Source: Hyphomicrobiaceae bacterium (GTDB taxonomy: Bacteria > Pseudomonadota > Alphaproteobacteria > Rhizobiales > Hyphomicrobiaceae). Taken from it: a DNA stretch of 47,786 nucleotides. The stretch is taken from the NCBI GenBank assembly GCA_021775735.1, contig JAJFHG010000053.1:1-47786 (forward strand), written 5' to 3'. Shown here one piece after another: positions 36,760-45,226 of this stretch (positions are counted from its first letter, which is position 1; every line of letters starts with the position of its first letter). The position numbers and the translations under genes are program-made. Under the pieces are notes generated by a model. It was not told the origin of the DNA, ran no database searches, and saw only the letters and a program-made list of their open reading frames with translations.

Positions 36760-37291
36760 TGCACAGAAGATAGTTGACTTGAATGCATATCGTAGAACGA
36801 CAGCACAAGGGCTAGAAGCGACTAGCACACTTGCTGTGGAAGTGACGAGGGAAACTAGCAACACAAAGCTTACTGATTTGACCGATCTTTATGAGAAGTC
36901 GGACCAAGAGAACGACTTTGTCTCAGTAGTCACATCGAGGGTCGCGCGATTGAAGCAGCAACTTCATGAAGCCAAACTTGGAGACAATATAGATAAAGAT
37001 GATGCTGTTAGTCTATTAAAGGCGGAATTACCAAATCTATTTGCTTTAGATGATTGGTCCGACGGTTCATCAGCTGTAATTCTTGCCCTTCATCATAGCC
37101 TTAGAAACAGCAAGGGTATTGCGTTGAGTGCTGATCAATATTTTGCGGTGGAGCGGGCGGTTGGTAGGTTGTTGCAAGCCCCATTTTTGAGCTTTGACAA
37201 TGGGCTTGACGTTGTAGACGAACTCAAGGTTGCCGGATTTGATACCGACCCAGAGGAAGCTTCAATTTTGTACGGGTTGCTAAATGAGTAA
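36752..37291 (+). CDS. Island gene B: unknown acidic linker protein
   Basis: A 179-residue acidic protein with no family I recognise. The N-terminal 50 residues are low in hydrophobic content and likely flexible (Thr/Glu-rich). The rest looks helical, with a coiled-coil-like stretch VVTSRVARLKQQLHEAK (about 57-73) and a C-terminal helical part ending DTDPEEASILYGLLNE. It overlaps gene A by 8 nt upstream and gene C by 8 nt downstream, with GAAGGTG as ribosome site inside gene A. Such spacing implies fixed stoichiometry with its neighbours; a small acidic protein before a putative nuclease could be its inhibitor, which is inference. Confidence 0.6.
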   Translation: MADAQKIVDLNAYRRTTAQGLEATSTLAVEVTRETSNTKLTDLTDLYEKSDQENDFVSVVTSRVARLKQQLHEAKLGDNIDKDDAVSLLKAELPNLFALDDWSDGSSAVILALHHSLRNSKGIALSADQYFAVERAVGRLLQAPFLSFDNGLDVVDELKVAGFDTDPEEASILYGLLNE

Positions 37292-38084
37292 AGCGTTTTT
37301 GGACACGACTATTGTGGCCGACGCACTCCTCAAACGAGGTGAACAGCATAATAATGCGGTAAATGCTTTAGCTCGTTACGACGAAATATTACTGCCAGTA
37401 TACGCCATCAAAGAATTTAAACGCGGTCCGCTGAGAGCATATATTTGGCTTCATAATAAGGTTATAACGACCGGGTCATGGGGCAACGCTGTCGAGTGCA
37501 TTGCAAGCATACACACCCATAAGAATCTTTCATCCACGGCGATAAAAGCAGTCGCGGATTTTACTAGCGCTCTTGAGGCCCCTGAGGGGGAAGATTTTTC
37601 AGGCTTGAGATCTTCAAGCGGTGGGACGTTTTTGCAGAAGCAAGCCAGAATTTGGTTGAAAACGAAAATTTTTGGCGCGTGGCGAAAGCTGAATCAGAGA
37701 CCTTTTCAAAAAACACAAAATCTAGACTGTTATGCGCTTGTTGCACCTAAGCAGAAATCATCAGGTATCATCGATCGTGGACCATATAAATGCACATTGG
37801 GCAACTGTTGCGTGCAGATGCAGCTTTTGGATGACCAGGAAGCCTTGAAGGCATTGGAAAAGATTTGTAAGGGGTCCGAAAAGCAGGAGATGTTGAAAAG
37901 AGCGAAGGTCCTAAGACATATTCGCCGTCACCCAAACAGTAACATAGAAGAAAACAAATGCGTAACGTTAGGCGATCTAGTTTTCGCACTTCAATGTCCT
38001 GAAGGCGCAGTTATTTTAACTACAAATATTGTTGATCACGAGCCCTTATCCAATGCTCTTGGCAAACAAGCGGTACTTCCGTGA
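37284..38084 (+). CDS. Island gene C: PIN-like putative nuclease
   Basis: A 266-residue protein with the acidic pattern of PIN RNases. FLDTTIVADALLK gives Asp7 and Asp13, VYAIKEFKRGPL gives Glu44, and a C-terminal LGDLVFALQCPEGAVILTTN block gives Asp231 with Asn248 where PIN enzymes usually have Asp; Asp251 (NIVDHEPL) could substitute. Between Glu44 and Asp231 is an insertion of roughly 100 residues, larger than in VapC toxins (about 130 residues in total), with a cysteine cluster (Cys149, Cys170, Cys175, Cys176) that might bind metal. It is the last gene of the island operon, overlapping gene B by 8 nt. A nuclease role is plausible from residues and position but unproven. Confidence 0.6.
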   Translation: MSKAFLDTTIVADALLKRGEQHNNAVNALARYDEILLPVYAIKEFKRGPLRAYIWLHNKVITTGSWGNAVECIASIHTHKNLSSTAIKAVADFTSALEAPEGEDFSGLRSSSGGTFLQKQARIWLKTKIFGAWRKLNQRPFQKTQNLDCYALVAPKQKSSGIIDRGPYKCTLGNCCVQMQLLDDQEALKALEKICKGSEKQEMLKRAKVLRHIRRHPNSNIEENKCVTLGDLVFALQCPEGAVILTTNIVDHEPLSNALGKQAVLP

Positions 38085-38702
38085 GGGGGTTGGCAGTGTC
38101 ACGGATGTCACCCTAAGAGTTTTTATTTGAAATAATGTTTCGACAAACCAGACACCATTTTCATTTTTACAGCAGTTAACAAGAGCGGTGAAAATTATCC
38201 AATATTGGGTTTTCCTGTCCAATATAATATTCTGCACTTTCAATGCCTCAAGTTGCCGTGAACATTCCGCGAAAATAGGAAAACACCTTTGATTTCATTG
38301 CGTTTCCTTAGGACTCTTAATCAGCGGTCCACGGTTCGAGTCCGTGTACACCCACCAAGGGTTTAAATGGATTGCACCACTTTTTGGTAGAACATGGCAG
38401 GAACCTTTCGAGGTTTTAAAAGTCGGACCTCCGACTTTGTGTGCGGAAGAGCGTTGGCAGCGCCGACACCGCAGCTGAGGGCCAGGAGGCGATGAAATTC
38501 TCCAGGTGATAATTTATGTCCGCTCAGCGGTTACATTTTTGAGAGTCTTCATTGCAAACGCGTCGGGATGCATCCAACGCGTTAGATGGTTGTTCCAAAT
38601 CCAATCCATCAACAACGGTCCGTTGTTCGGCGTCGCTCGCGATGATCGCATCTACGATCCAACGGTGTGACGCTCAACGCATCAGGTTCCGAGAAACTGT
38701 GT
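38085..38702. other. Right end of the island and following non-coding stretch
   Basis: A 618-bp region with no supported gene. Island side: GGTTTTCCTGTCC (38208-38220) and GGAAAAC (38278-38284, inverse orientation) echo the left-end repeats. After the attR copy come two hairpins: AACCT-TTCG-AGGTT (38402-38415) and AAAGTCGG-ACCT-CCGACTTT (38419-38438). The remainder to 38702 shows nothing recognisable. Confidence 0.6.
38312..38359 (+). repeat. Right attachment-site repeat (attR), truncated tRNA-Lys copy
   Basis: A 48-nt copy of the tRNA-Lys 3' half, from GACTCTTAATCAGCGG through TCCACGGTTCGAGTCCG to CCACCAAG, lacking one G of the variable loop. There is no 5' half, so it cannot be a tRNA. Weak similarity continues about 14 nt on (GTTT-AATGG-TT), which suggests that this is the displaced original 3' end of the target tRNA. 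Confidence 0.85.
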
Positions 38703-39386
38703 TCAATAAACGTAGGGTATTAGTCGCTTTGTTTTTTTGGCCCAGTCGTCGAACTGGTCGCGATAGCGCTCCGCAAGATAGGCGGTCAGTTGAGGAATGA
38801 ACACGAAAGCGAAGGCTATCGCGGCTACGAAAGGAATAAGCAGCGCCCATACACTTCGTGTCATCAATGCCCAACCCAACGCCCACAAAACATCCCCGAG
38901 GTAATTGGGGTGGCGAACAACATTGAAAAGCCCTCGCGTATACAACTTGCCTTTGTTTGCAGGGTCTTCCTTAAAACGTTTGCGTTGTATTTCCGCGCCT
39001 GTGTTGAAAAAACTGCCAAGCACAAAGAGCACGACGGCTAGTCCGTCAACGACGCCCAACGGTGCATTCGCCGTGACGCCCAGGAACGCAAATCCAAACT
39101 GATAGAATGCGACAGCCCCGATCACTGCCACACACTCGTTCCAGTCGAATTTGCGTTTGAGCAATACAAATGCCGTATAACTCATTCGGACGAACAGCGT
39201 GACGGCGAAGGCTGACAGCATCAACCTGCGTCCGAAGTCACCGGCCTGCTGACGGTCCTGAACCCAGTATTCAGCGAATGAAGAGCCATTGCCAAAGTAT
39301 ACCCAAACGACTGTCAGCACGATCAGGAAATGGGCGATCGTCCAGACAGTACGCGGCAGATAATTCGTTTCTCTCGACCCATGCAT
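38703..39386 (-). CDS. DUF1295-family integral membrane protein
   Basis: A 227-residue protein with about six hydrophobic helices, of the DUF1295 family (related to steroid 5-alpha-reductases and isoprenylcysteine methyltransferases). The signature GLFNVVRHPNYLGDVLWALG lies near residue 150, followed by the C-terminal YRDQFDDWAKKTKRLIPYVY, where the last helix and the basic segment normally contact a cofactor. The reaction for bacterial DUF1295 members is not established. No close neighbour on its strand; it sits just beyond the tRNA-Lys island. Confidence 0.8.
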   Translation of the reverse strand: MHGSRETNYLPRTVWTIAHFLIVLTVVWVYFGNGSSFAEYWVQDRQQAGDFGRRLMLSAFAVTLFVRMSYTAFVLLKRKFDWNECVAVIGAVAFYQFGFAFLGVTANAPLGVVDGLAVVLFVLGSFFNTGAEIQRKRFKEDPANKGKLYTRGLFNVVRHPNYLGDVLWALGWALMTRSVWALLIPFVAAIAFAFVFIPQLTAYLAERYRDQFDDWAKKTKRLIPYVY

Positions 39387-39647
39387 TGTTTTAGCTAGTT
39401 TCTCTTGAATTTCTTAAAGCTCGCCGGAACCCATACCAACATGAGCAATGACTATGGTGATTGTCGTCACACCTTATGAGGCTAAGTATCGTTCCAATTA
39501 CGCAATTCATTTCCGTTGCAGTTCGTATTTTGACTTTGACTATGCTCAGAAACTAGCCCTTGAAGACACGGCAGCCAAATAACTGCTGGGAGCCTGCCAG
39601 CAGATCATAAGCGGTCATTAGTCCTGTGAATACGCAACTATTAGGGT

Positions 39648-40592
39648 CTAAGTGACCACGTTATGAAGATGATGCGAGACGCAGGCAACGTGTCTATGAT
39701 CGGTGCCACAGCATCCACCCACAACGCGAAGGTTGGGAAGAAGTGGTGCCAGTTCTGCGTGCAGGGTTCCAAACTCTTCAGGATCACCGTCATCAAGCTC
39801 ATCGGCTTCGTCAAGCTCGGCATGGCTTAGCCGTGAAGCATTTGCACGGACCGCTCCGATCCGTTCCACCCAACCTGAACCCTGAGCGATCGCATCGCGG
39901 AAGTGGCTGGGGTGCGCACAGTTGACCATGTAATAGATTGGTGTGCGGTCGGTAGCGGCGTCGACCGCCGATATCGCTTGGCCTAATGAGTCTCCTGTCG
40001 GGAGACGTCCATCGGTTTCAACGGTGAATGATACAACAACCGGCACGCCTTCCTCTTGAGCTGTTTGCGCTATTGCCGTTGCTTCGTTGATGTTCGTCAT
40101 CGTGATGGCTGAGATCATATCAACACCCGACTGCGCTAATGCTTGCACCTGAGGGCGATGCATGTCTCGGGCGACGGCATAACTTGGCACCTTGCCTGGT
40201 TGGTAGCCATCGCCAGCGGGGCCGACCACTCCATTGAGCAATATTGGTGAAACTTTTTGTGCCCAGTTGTTGCGGATTTCTTTTGCAAAACCCACGGCGT
40301 CACCGTTGAGCCTTAGCATGTCCTCTTTCGAGATTTTCAATTTGGGTGCCCACGCAAGACATCCGCGCCATGTGTTTGTGTCGAGCACAAAACCTGTTTG
40401 TGCTTTCTGGGCCATCGCTAGAAATTCGTCAAAATACTGATGCATGGCCCGCCGCGCATCATCATCATCCATGAGAACGATTGCCGCAAATTCAGGCGCA
40501 TTGAAACCCTTTTGAAAAAACAGCCACGTTTCAAAACCGCCATCGGTTAGAAAGGTCCTCTTAGCAGTCAAAAGTTTTTCAATATCTGTCAT
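39648..40592 (-). CDS. Homocysteine S-methyltransferase-family protein
   Basis: A 314-residue TIM-barrel enzyme of the MmuM/BHMT family, which transfers a methyl group from S-methylmethionine or a betaine to homocysteine. The zinc site is complete: Cys225 in MVNCAHPSH and the Cys294-Cys295 pair in VVGGCCGTDHRH. Other marks are LTDGGFET at the start, VLDTNTWRGC, GPAGDGYQPG and the VSFTVETDGRLPTGDSLGQA strand. The ATG at 40592 is preceded by AGAGAACAG. It stands alone on the minus strand; the methyl donor cannot be told from sequence. Confidence 0.9.
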   Translation of the reverse strand: MTDIEKLLTAKRTFLTDGGFETWLFFQKGFNAPEFAAIVLMDDDDARRAMHQYFDEFLAMAQKAQTGFVLDTNTWRGCLAWAPKLKISKEDMLRLNGDAVGFAKEIRNNWAQKVSPILLNGVVGPAGDGYQPGKVPSYAVARDMHRPQVQALAQSGVDMISAITMTNINEATAIAQTAQEEGVPVVVSFTVETDGRLPTGDSLGQAISAVDAATDRTPIYYMVNCAHPSHFRDAIAQGSGWVERIGAVRANASRLSHAELDEADELDDGDPEEFGTLHAELAPLLPNLRVVGGCCGTDHRHVACVSHHLHNVVT

Positions 40593-40902
40593 TCTGTTCT
40601 CTTTGTGGTGTTTTATTTCCCAATTCGAAACTCAACCAATGCGAATTCCGATTTGGACGCTGCCGCAAATCCCGGTCGCTCAGTTCAGAATTCAACAGCC
40701 TCATAGATTTTTATGGTGAAACGTTGGATTTTTAGTACAGGCGGCCGATACTCAGGCCTGACCACAGTTTCACATATTCAGTAAGACGGTTTTGATGGTC
40801 GGAAGGTTCAAATGCCAATCAATTCATGGGCCAGATCACGGACATTAGGTCTTGATTTGGCACTGTACCACCAAATGTGGCGCAGGCACTGCGCCTGTAG
40901 CT
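40593..40902. other. Intergenic region with one short hairpin
   Basis: A 310-bp gap. GGCGCAG (40879-40885) and CTGCGCC (40889-40895) form a 7-bp hairpin just past the stop of the following minus-strand gene, a possible weak terminator without a U-run. I see no further structure or gene. Confidence 0.4.
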
Positions 40903-41577
40903 CTAGTTAGAGCTCGCGGCAGGCACCTTATGGATGGTTTTGAGTCTGCTGATAGCTTCTTTTGCGCCCTTCATCGAAAAGACGAGTGTTTTGCCATCAT
41001 CCAGTTTCACCACGAGATGGGTCTCAGCCCCAAGTGCACTGACGTCTAAATTGTCGATATGCATTACTGGGTGCGTGCCGCCTTCGCTTCGAGTGCACAG
41101 CCGAATACCAGTATTTGTGTTGTGTTTTTTGCCACACACGAGCGTTGCCATACGATCCGGATTAGGTTGGTTTGCAAGCAGGATAATATCGTAGTCAGGA
41201 GTCTTAACTTTGGGTTTGCCAACTCTGAACCGCCAACTATTTTGGCCTGCATAGGTGAGCATAGCGCGCGTGCTACCCTTTAAATCGAGAGCCGTGGCCA
41301 CCAACCGACCATCCCATTGAATATAGCGCCATGGTGTTGGTTTTGGAGCCACAGACTTGGCTTGGATCTTGAGAGAAGGTTTGCGCTGGGGCGTGGCAGC
41401 GTCGGCGAACTGCTGCAAACGGTCACCACGATTTGCTGCCGCGCCGACATCGCCGTCTGCTATAGGTCCAACATTGATAGGTCCGTTGTAGTCCCAGGAC
41501 TTGATCTCAGCCGCGGATGCTGTGGAAACTGAAAATGATAAGGCTAGTGCCAACATTCCTATCACTGCTATTTTCAT
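40903..41577 (-). CDS. Exported protein of unknown function
   Basis: A 224-residue secreted protein. The signal peptide is MKIAVIGMLALALSFSVSTA with predicted cleavage after ASA at residue 22. The mature part has Trp-rich beta strands (WRYIQWDGRLVATALDLKGS, NSWRFRVGKP) and two Cys (VCGKKHNTNTGIRLCTRSEG) that could bridge; the C-terminus has DGKTLVFSMKGAKEAISRL. I recognise no family. I chose ATG 41577 because it gives the signal peptide and has GAGAAAG upstream; a frame open to 41856 would bury it. It is divergent from the next unknown gene across 72 bp. Confidence 0.7.
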   Translation of the reverse strand: MKIAVIGMLALALSFSVSTASAAEIKSWDYNGPINVGPIADGDVGAAANRGDRLQQFADAATPQRKPSLKIQAKSVAPKPTPWRYIQWDGRLVATALDLKGSTRAMLTYAGQNSWRFRVGKPKVKTPDYDIILLANQPNPDRMATLVCGKKHNTNTGIRLCTRSEGGTHPVMHIDNLDVSALGAETHLVVKLDDGKTLVFSMKGAKEAISRLKTIHKVPAASSN

Positions 41578-41649
41578 ATCTTGCTTTCTCTTCGGGTCCA
41601 GGGCCATTACAGCTCGTGTTGCGGGCTTAAATTGTCGAGGGCGTTTACA

Positions 41650-42135
41650 ATGAAACAGACCGATATTGAACAGTTTGTAGCATCTTACACGAACGATGAC
41701 ACGGTAATCTCGTTTCGATGGAATGGTAAGCACGGGGAAGAGTTTGTTGACGATAATGCCGATTTTCGGGAGGCTGTCATCGAACAGGTTATCGGTCGCC
41801 CTGCCAATGTACCATTGCAACTTGTCGTTGACCTGTATCGTGCCCTGACCGAACACTCGGTTGAATCCTGGGGCATCGATCCGCGTGTCGAGGACCTCGG
41901 CAAATTGATGCTGACAGCGGGGCGAAGCGCGGTTGCCCGTGATTACGTTGTCGGATCCATGCAGAGTTTTGATGCAAATTGCGGGACATCGTTTGCGGGG
42001 TGTCCACGAGACGTTGCCGAGGAATGCTTGGAATTGGCGCGCTCAAAGCTCCACTCTGAAACGGATGAGGATGAACGGGCAATCTGGACGGCGGGACTGG
42101 AGCGTTTTAACCTGCTTCTAGAGCATTCGAGTTAG
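41650..42135 (+). CDS. Unknown soluble protein
   Basis: A 161-residue acidic, probably helical protein with no recognised family. Features: MKQTDIEQFVASYTNDD opening, an aromatic-basic patch SFRWNGKHGEEF, two cysteines in a NCGTSFAGC motif near residue 112, and a C-terminal helical repeat-like part (DVAEECLELARSKLHSET). There is no signal peptide. It is divergent from the exported-protein gene and 63 nt upstream of a small membrane protein gene, possibly in one unit with it. Cellular role unknown. Confidence 0.55.
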   Translation: MKQTDIEQFVASYTNDDTVISFRWNGKHGEEFVDDNADFREAVIEQVIGRPANVPLQLVVDLYRALTEHSVESWGIDPRVEDLGKLMLTAGRSAVARDYVVGSMQSFDANCGTSFAGCPRDVAEECLELARSKLHSETDEDERAIWTAGLERFNLLLEHSS

Positions 42136-42198
42136 GCGTTATCCTCATGCAAGAGTGATGAAATTCTTCATGGTGACAATGGGAGTTGGTTGAAAAAT

Positions 42199-42591
42199 AT
42201 GGATTTGGATACTGCATATAAATTGTTGCCCTTGCCCTATGGCGATTGGGTGTTCTGGTTGCCGTTTCCCTTGATGAGTGTTCTGTTGTTCTGCCTATCC
42301 TTGTTGGTCTTGGCCTCCGTTGCGTTCCGACTTCATCGTCAACAGGCGTATCCATTGCTTCGAAATTTTGCCGTTGTTTGTCTTATGGTCTGGATCGGTA
42401 TGTTATTTGTTCCTTTAGGCAGGGCAATGCTGTATTGGACGCTCGGCTGGTTCTACGGCATCTTACTCTTGGGTGCTGTCATCAGCTTCATGGCGCGAGG
42501 CACTTTACCCTATATGCTCGCAGTTCTTTTGGCTGCTCTTTTGTATCATCAGGCCAGCGTGATTATAGTCCTCACCATGGCTAGGACCTGA
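42199..42591 (+). CDS. Small integral membrane protein, unknown
   Basis: A 130-residue protein with about four hydrophobic helices: WVFWLPFPLMSVLLFCLSLL, LLRNFAVVCLMVWIGMLFVP, MLYWTLGWFYGILLLGAVIS and LPYMLAVLLAALLYHQASVI, with short polar loops and one basic cytoplasmic loop (FRLHRQQ). I do not recognise a family. ATG 42199 is preferred; an in-frame TTG lies at 42190. Composition and spacing suggest it shares a transcript with the preceding unknown gene. Function unknown. Confidence 0.55.
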   Translation: MDLDTAYKLLPLPYGDWVFWLPFPLMSVLLFCLSLLVLASVAFRLHRQQAYPLLRNFAVVCLMVWIGMLFVPLGRAMLYWTLGWFYGILLLGAVISFMARGTLPYMLAVLLAALLYHQASVIIVLTMART

Positions 42592-42763
42592 TTGATGATC
42601 TGGTCTTAGGGTTTGTTTTGGATCACTTGGTGATGTGCACGGGGTCATGAGCAGACGTTAAACGTGATCTCGCACTATGTCTTTGTTTTACACCCAAGAG
42701 CAAACACAGCCCGACCGCTCGATGGGGGTAGATCATGCCACGCGGACGCGGTGCTATTAAAAT

Positions 42764-44014
42764 TTAATGCGCTTCTTTAAGTTCGACACGGCGGTCCAAG
42801 GTATAAAGTTCCTGCTTCGATAACTGGCTGCGGTCCACCTCGGCGTATGGTTCGCTTTCGCCTTTTGCAATCAGTTCCAGGTTGCCGGCATAGCCGCGCT
42901 TTTTCAGCTCTTGTGCAACGGCAGAGAGCCGGGCTTGCGACAAGCCTAAGTTCAGTCGTTCCGAGCCCCGTTCGTCGGCGTGTCCGGTCAAGATAACGGA
43001 CTTGAACTCCTTGATCGTGAGATATTCTGCCAGCAATAAAATTGCCCTTCGGCCCTGTTCCGTCAAGGTGTCCTCACGGTATACAAACCCAATCGGGATC
43101 GGAATGGTGGCCGCGCGGCGCGGGGCCATTGCAGGCTGTTTTCTTGACGACGAAACTGCAGTCTTCTCAGCCGCTGCGGCAATTTTTTGTGAAGTCGGCG
43201 GCGCGCGATCTGGTGCTTGGACCTTGGATACGTTCGCGGTGGGCGGTAAAGGCTTTGCAGATACCGGTTTGGTCTCAGATACACCAGTAGATGCACTATG
43301 ATCCGGTTTCACGATGTCTTGGTTAGTGATTTCAGGCTGTGCCGCATCTGCCCGCGGCGATGGTTGCAATTCGACCTGTTTCGCCTTTTCCTTTCGGGCT
43401 GTTTCGACGAGCTTTTCAAATTTTTGCGTCAAGCGCTCCGCAATTTTGCTTTGCCCCGGTTGCGCGACCTCTGCAACTGGTGGGGACGGCGCTGCGTTAG
43501 GTTTGCCTTCTGGCAAGGCAGGCTGTTTGGGGTCTTGAGAGGGTGAGCTTGAGGACGGCTCTTCCGGTTCAAGCGTCACAACATTGATGTCGGGCGAGGG
43601 TGTTTTAAATTTATGTTCGGTTGTCAGCACCCAATCGCCATTCGCATCGGATTCAACCGTGGCGACTTCAACACCATCCGCAGAGACGACAACTTTTGAT
43701 TTTGGTTTCGCTGAACCGGCGATAACAGATGTCCCAGTGGAATCAATGAGCGCCACATCAATTGGAGATGATGAGGTTGGTGGCGAAGACGGTTCTGGTT
43801 TTATGCTTACCGTATTGTCTTTGGTCTGACTGAGACCTTGCTGTACCTTGGCGTTGACCGATTTATTAATTGGGTCCGGTGTGATCTTGTGCGCTGATGT
43901 ATTTGCCGCTGCGTATTTTGCGCTTGGCTGAAACTGAACATAAAGCACCCTACCCGTGGCGACAGCCAAGCCAAGCAGAACGACCAGTAACGCTGAAATG
44001 CCTATCCTATACAT
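42764..44014 (-). CDS. OmpA-family protein with Ig-like domain and long disordered linker
   Basis: A 416-residue envelope protein. One N-terminal hydrophobic segment (about residues 4-25, IGISALLVVLLGLAVATG) is an uncleaved anchor or signal. Next come a Ser/Pro-rich stretch and a short Ig-like domain (about 88-130, STGTSVIAGSAKPKSKVVVS, DANGDWVLTTEHKF), as in peptidoglycan-linked BON/LysM partners. A Pro/Ala/Lys-rich linker covers about 140-300. The C-terminal OmpA-like peptidoglycan-binding domain begins IPIGFVYREDTLTEQGRRAI and has ILTGHADERGSERLNLGLSQ, with the expected Asp and Arg contacts. It tethers the envelope to the wall; no operon partner is seen. Confidence 0.8.
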   Translation of the reverse strand: MYRIGISALLVVLLGLAVATGRVLYVQFQPSAKYAAANTSAHKITPDPINKSVNAKVQQGLSQTKDNTVSIKPEPSSPPTSSSPIDVALIDSTGTSVIAGSAKPKSKVVVSADGVEVATVESDANGDWVLTTEHKFKTPSPDINVVTLEPEEPSSSSPSQDPKQPALPEGKPNAAPSPPVAEVAQPGQSKIAERLTQKFEKLVETARKEKAKQVELQPSPRADAAQPEITNQDIVKPDHSASTGVSETKPVSAKPLPPTANVSKVQAPDRAPPTSQKIAAAAEKTAVSSSRKQPAMAPRRAATIPIPIGFVYREDTLTEQGRRAILLLAEYLTIKEFKSVILTGHADERGSERLNLGLSQARLSAVAQELKKRGYAGNLELIAKGESEPYAEVDRSQLSKQELYTLDRRVELKEAH

Positions 44015-44475
44015 TGCGTTGCCAATTCAATCACAGTGAAATTTGACACCGGGGAGTATAACCGAAAGGGCTTGATCGATCCAGAGGGGAGCGCGCGCGA
44101 TCACCAAGGAAGCTCAAAGTGTTTAACAGGTCCTGAGAACGGGTTTGTTCCGTAAGAAGGAGGGAATATAACCACAATGTGTATTACTAGCTGATCTCTC
44201 CACTTTGGGTCAAAAGCCGATGTGAAACGTATCTCGCCATCAAGTCTGCTTTGCCCCCAACAGCGGACATAATGTGAGCCGCTCCCTTAGGTCCGCTCAT
44301 GACCCTGAGCAGACATATTGCTTCTTGGCTCTGAAGGAATTCTGTTGCCCAACACTTGGTTGTCCGTTGCGGACTTAATGCCGTCGCATTGTCACGACCC
44401 TGAATTTTCTCCAATGAACGCAAACGGAACCATTATTTGCAGAATTGGTTCATCCTTTGTCAGGGTCTGTTGATT
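44015..44475. other. Intergenic region with imperfect palindromic repeats
   Basis: A 461-bp gap between the OmpA-family and ECF sigma genes, both on the minus strand. It contains four related inverted repeats (described separately) and no supported gene. A 78-codon minus frame across them yields an MSAVGGKAD string, the typical spurious product of this repeat family. Confidence 0.6.
44199..44374. repeat. Cluster of GTCCGCT...AGCGGAC palindromes
   Basis: Four diverged copies of one dyad: TCCACTTTGGGTCAAAAGCC (about 44199-44218), GTCTGCT...AGCGGAC (44244-44268), GTCCGCT...AGCAGAC (44291-44314) and GTCCG-TTG-CGGAC (44362-44374). The consensus is close to GTCCGCTTTGGGTCAAAAGC, an intergenic repeat type seen in many proteobacteria. 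A partial similar string, GTCATGAGCAGAC, is near 42644. The role is unknown. Confidence 0.55.
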
Positions 44476-45063
44476 CTAATACTGAGTGTCAACAAAGTAC
44501 GTAGAAATTTCTGAATCGGATTCCTCAAGTGCAGTCCTTAATTTAAGCAATGCTCTTCGCAACCATGATTTAACTGTGCCCTCTGGCATGTTAAAAAGAA
44601 GGGCCAATTCCTGCCGTGAAAAATCCTGCAAATAGGCAAGTTCCACCATTCGGCGTTTATCTTTTTCCAGCTCATTCAAACATGATCGCAATGCGATACT
44701 GACGTCATTTTTTTCGATCAATCGTAGTGCGTTTTCCTCATTGCTTACAATTTTTTCGAGAGGAAACTTGTGATCCTTTTTCCATTTTCCTCTCTTTCTC
44801 AGCTCATCGATCGCCGAATTTCGGACGATTGATGCCATCCAAGTCATTGGTGCAGTCAATGTTTCATCATATGTTTTCAAATGTTGCCAGATTTTCAAGA
44901 AGGAGGCCTGCAGTATTTCTTCTGCAAGAGATTGGTCTTTCAATATTTTTAATGCGCAGCCAAAGAGCTTAGGGGAGGTGAGTTCGTAGAGCCGTTCGAA
45001 CGCTACATGATCTCCACGCGTCGCGGACTTCATTAAGTTCTCTAGGGTTGTTTTGTTATCCAT
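44476..45063 (-). CDS. ECF-type RNA polymerase sigma factor
   Basis: A 195-residue group IV sigma-70 factor that redirects RNA polymerase to a stress regulon. Region 2 (about 15-85) has FERLYELTSPKLFGCALKIL, LAEEILQASFLKIWQHL and TAPMTWMASIVRNSAIDELR; region 4 (about 125-180) has the helix-turn-helix LQDFSRQELALLFNMPEGTV followed by KSWLRRALLKLR. No region 1.1 or 3 is present, as usual. No anti-sigma gene is adjacent on either side, unusual for ECF factors. It is divergent from the redoxin across a 290-bp gap with repeated TATAG motifs, so it may control that gene. Confidence 0.88.
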   Translation of the reverse strand: MDNKTTLENLMKSATRGDHVAFERLYELTSPKLFGCALKILKDQSLAEEILQASFLKIWQHLKTYDETLTAPMTWMASIVRNSAIDELRKRGKWKKDHKFPLEKIVSNEENALRLIEKNDVSIALRSCLNELEKDKRRMVELAYLQDFSRQELALLFNMPEGTVKSWLRRALLKLRTALEESDSEISTYFVDTQY

Positions 45064-45226
45064 ATTTCACCCAATTGATAGGTAGCTCCTCACAAGGAAA
45101 ACCGGACCAAACGGAGGAAGAAATGGTGTGTGTCCAAGCTCTGATGTGGGCTTCGGTTTCAAATGACGCTAGCGAAATATGATTGCGAGTTAAAATGCCA
45201 AGATGCTCTAAAATCCATAGCAACTA

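Noticed and set aside
38312-38359. Second tRNA-Lys gene
   Set aside because: Only the 3' half is present and the acceptor 5' strand and D-arm are missing, so it is an attachment-site remnant.
44187-44423. 78-codon minus-strand frame containing MSAVGGKAD
   Set aside because: It is the translation of the palindromic repeat cluster; such peptides recur wherever these repeats occur and are not genes.
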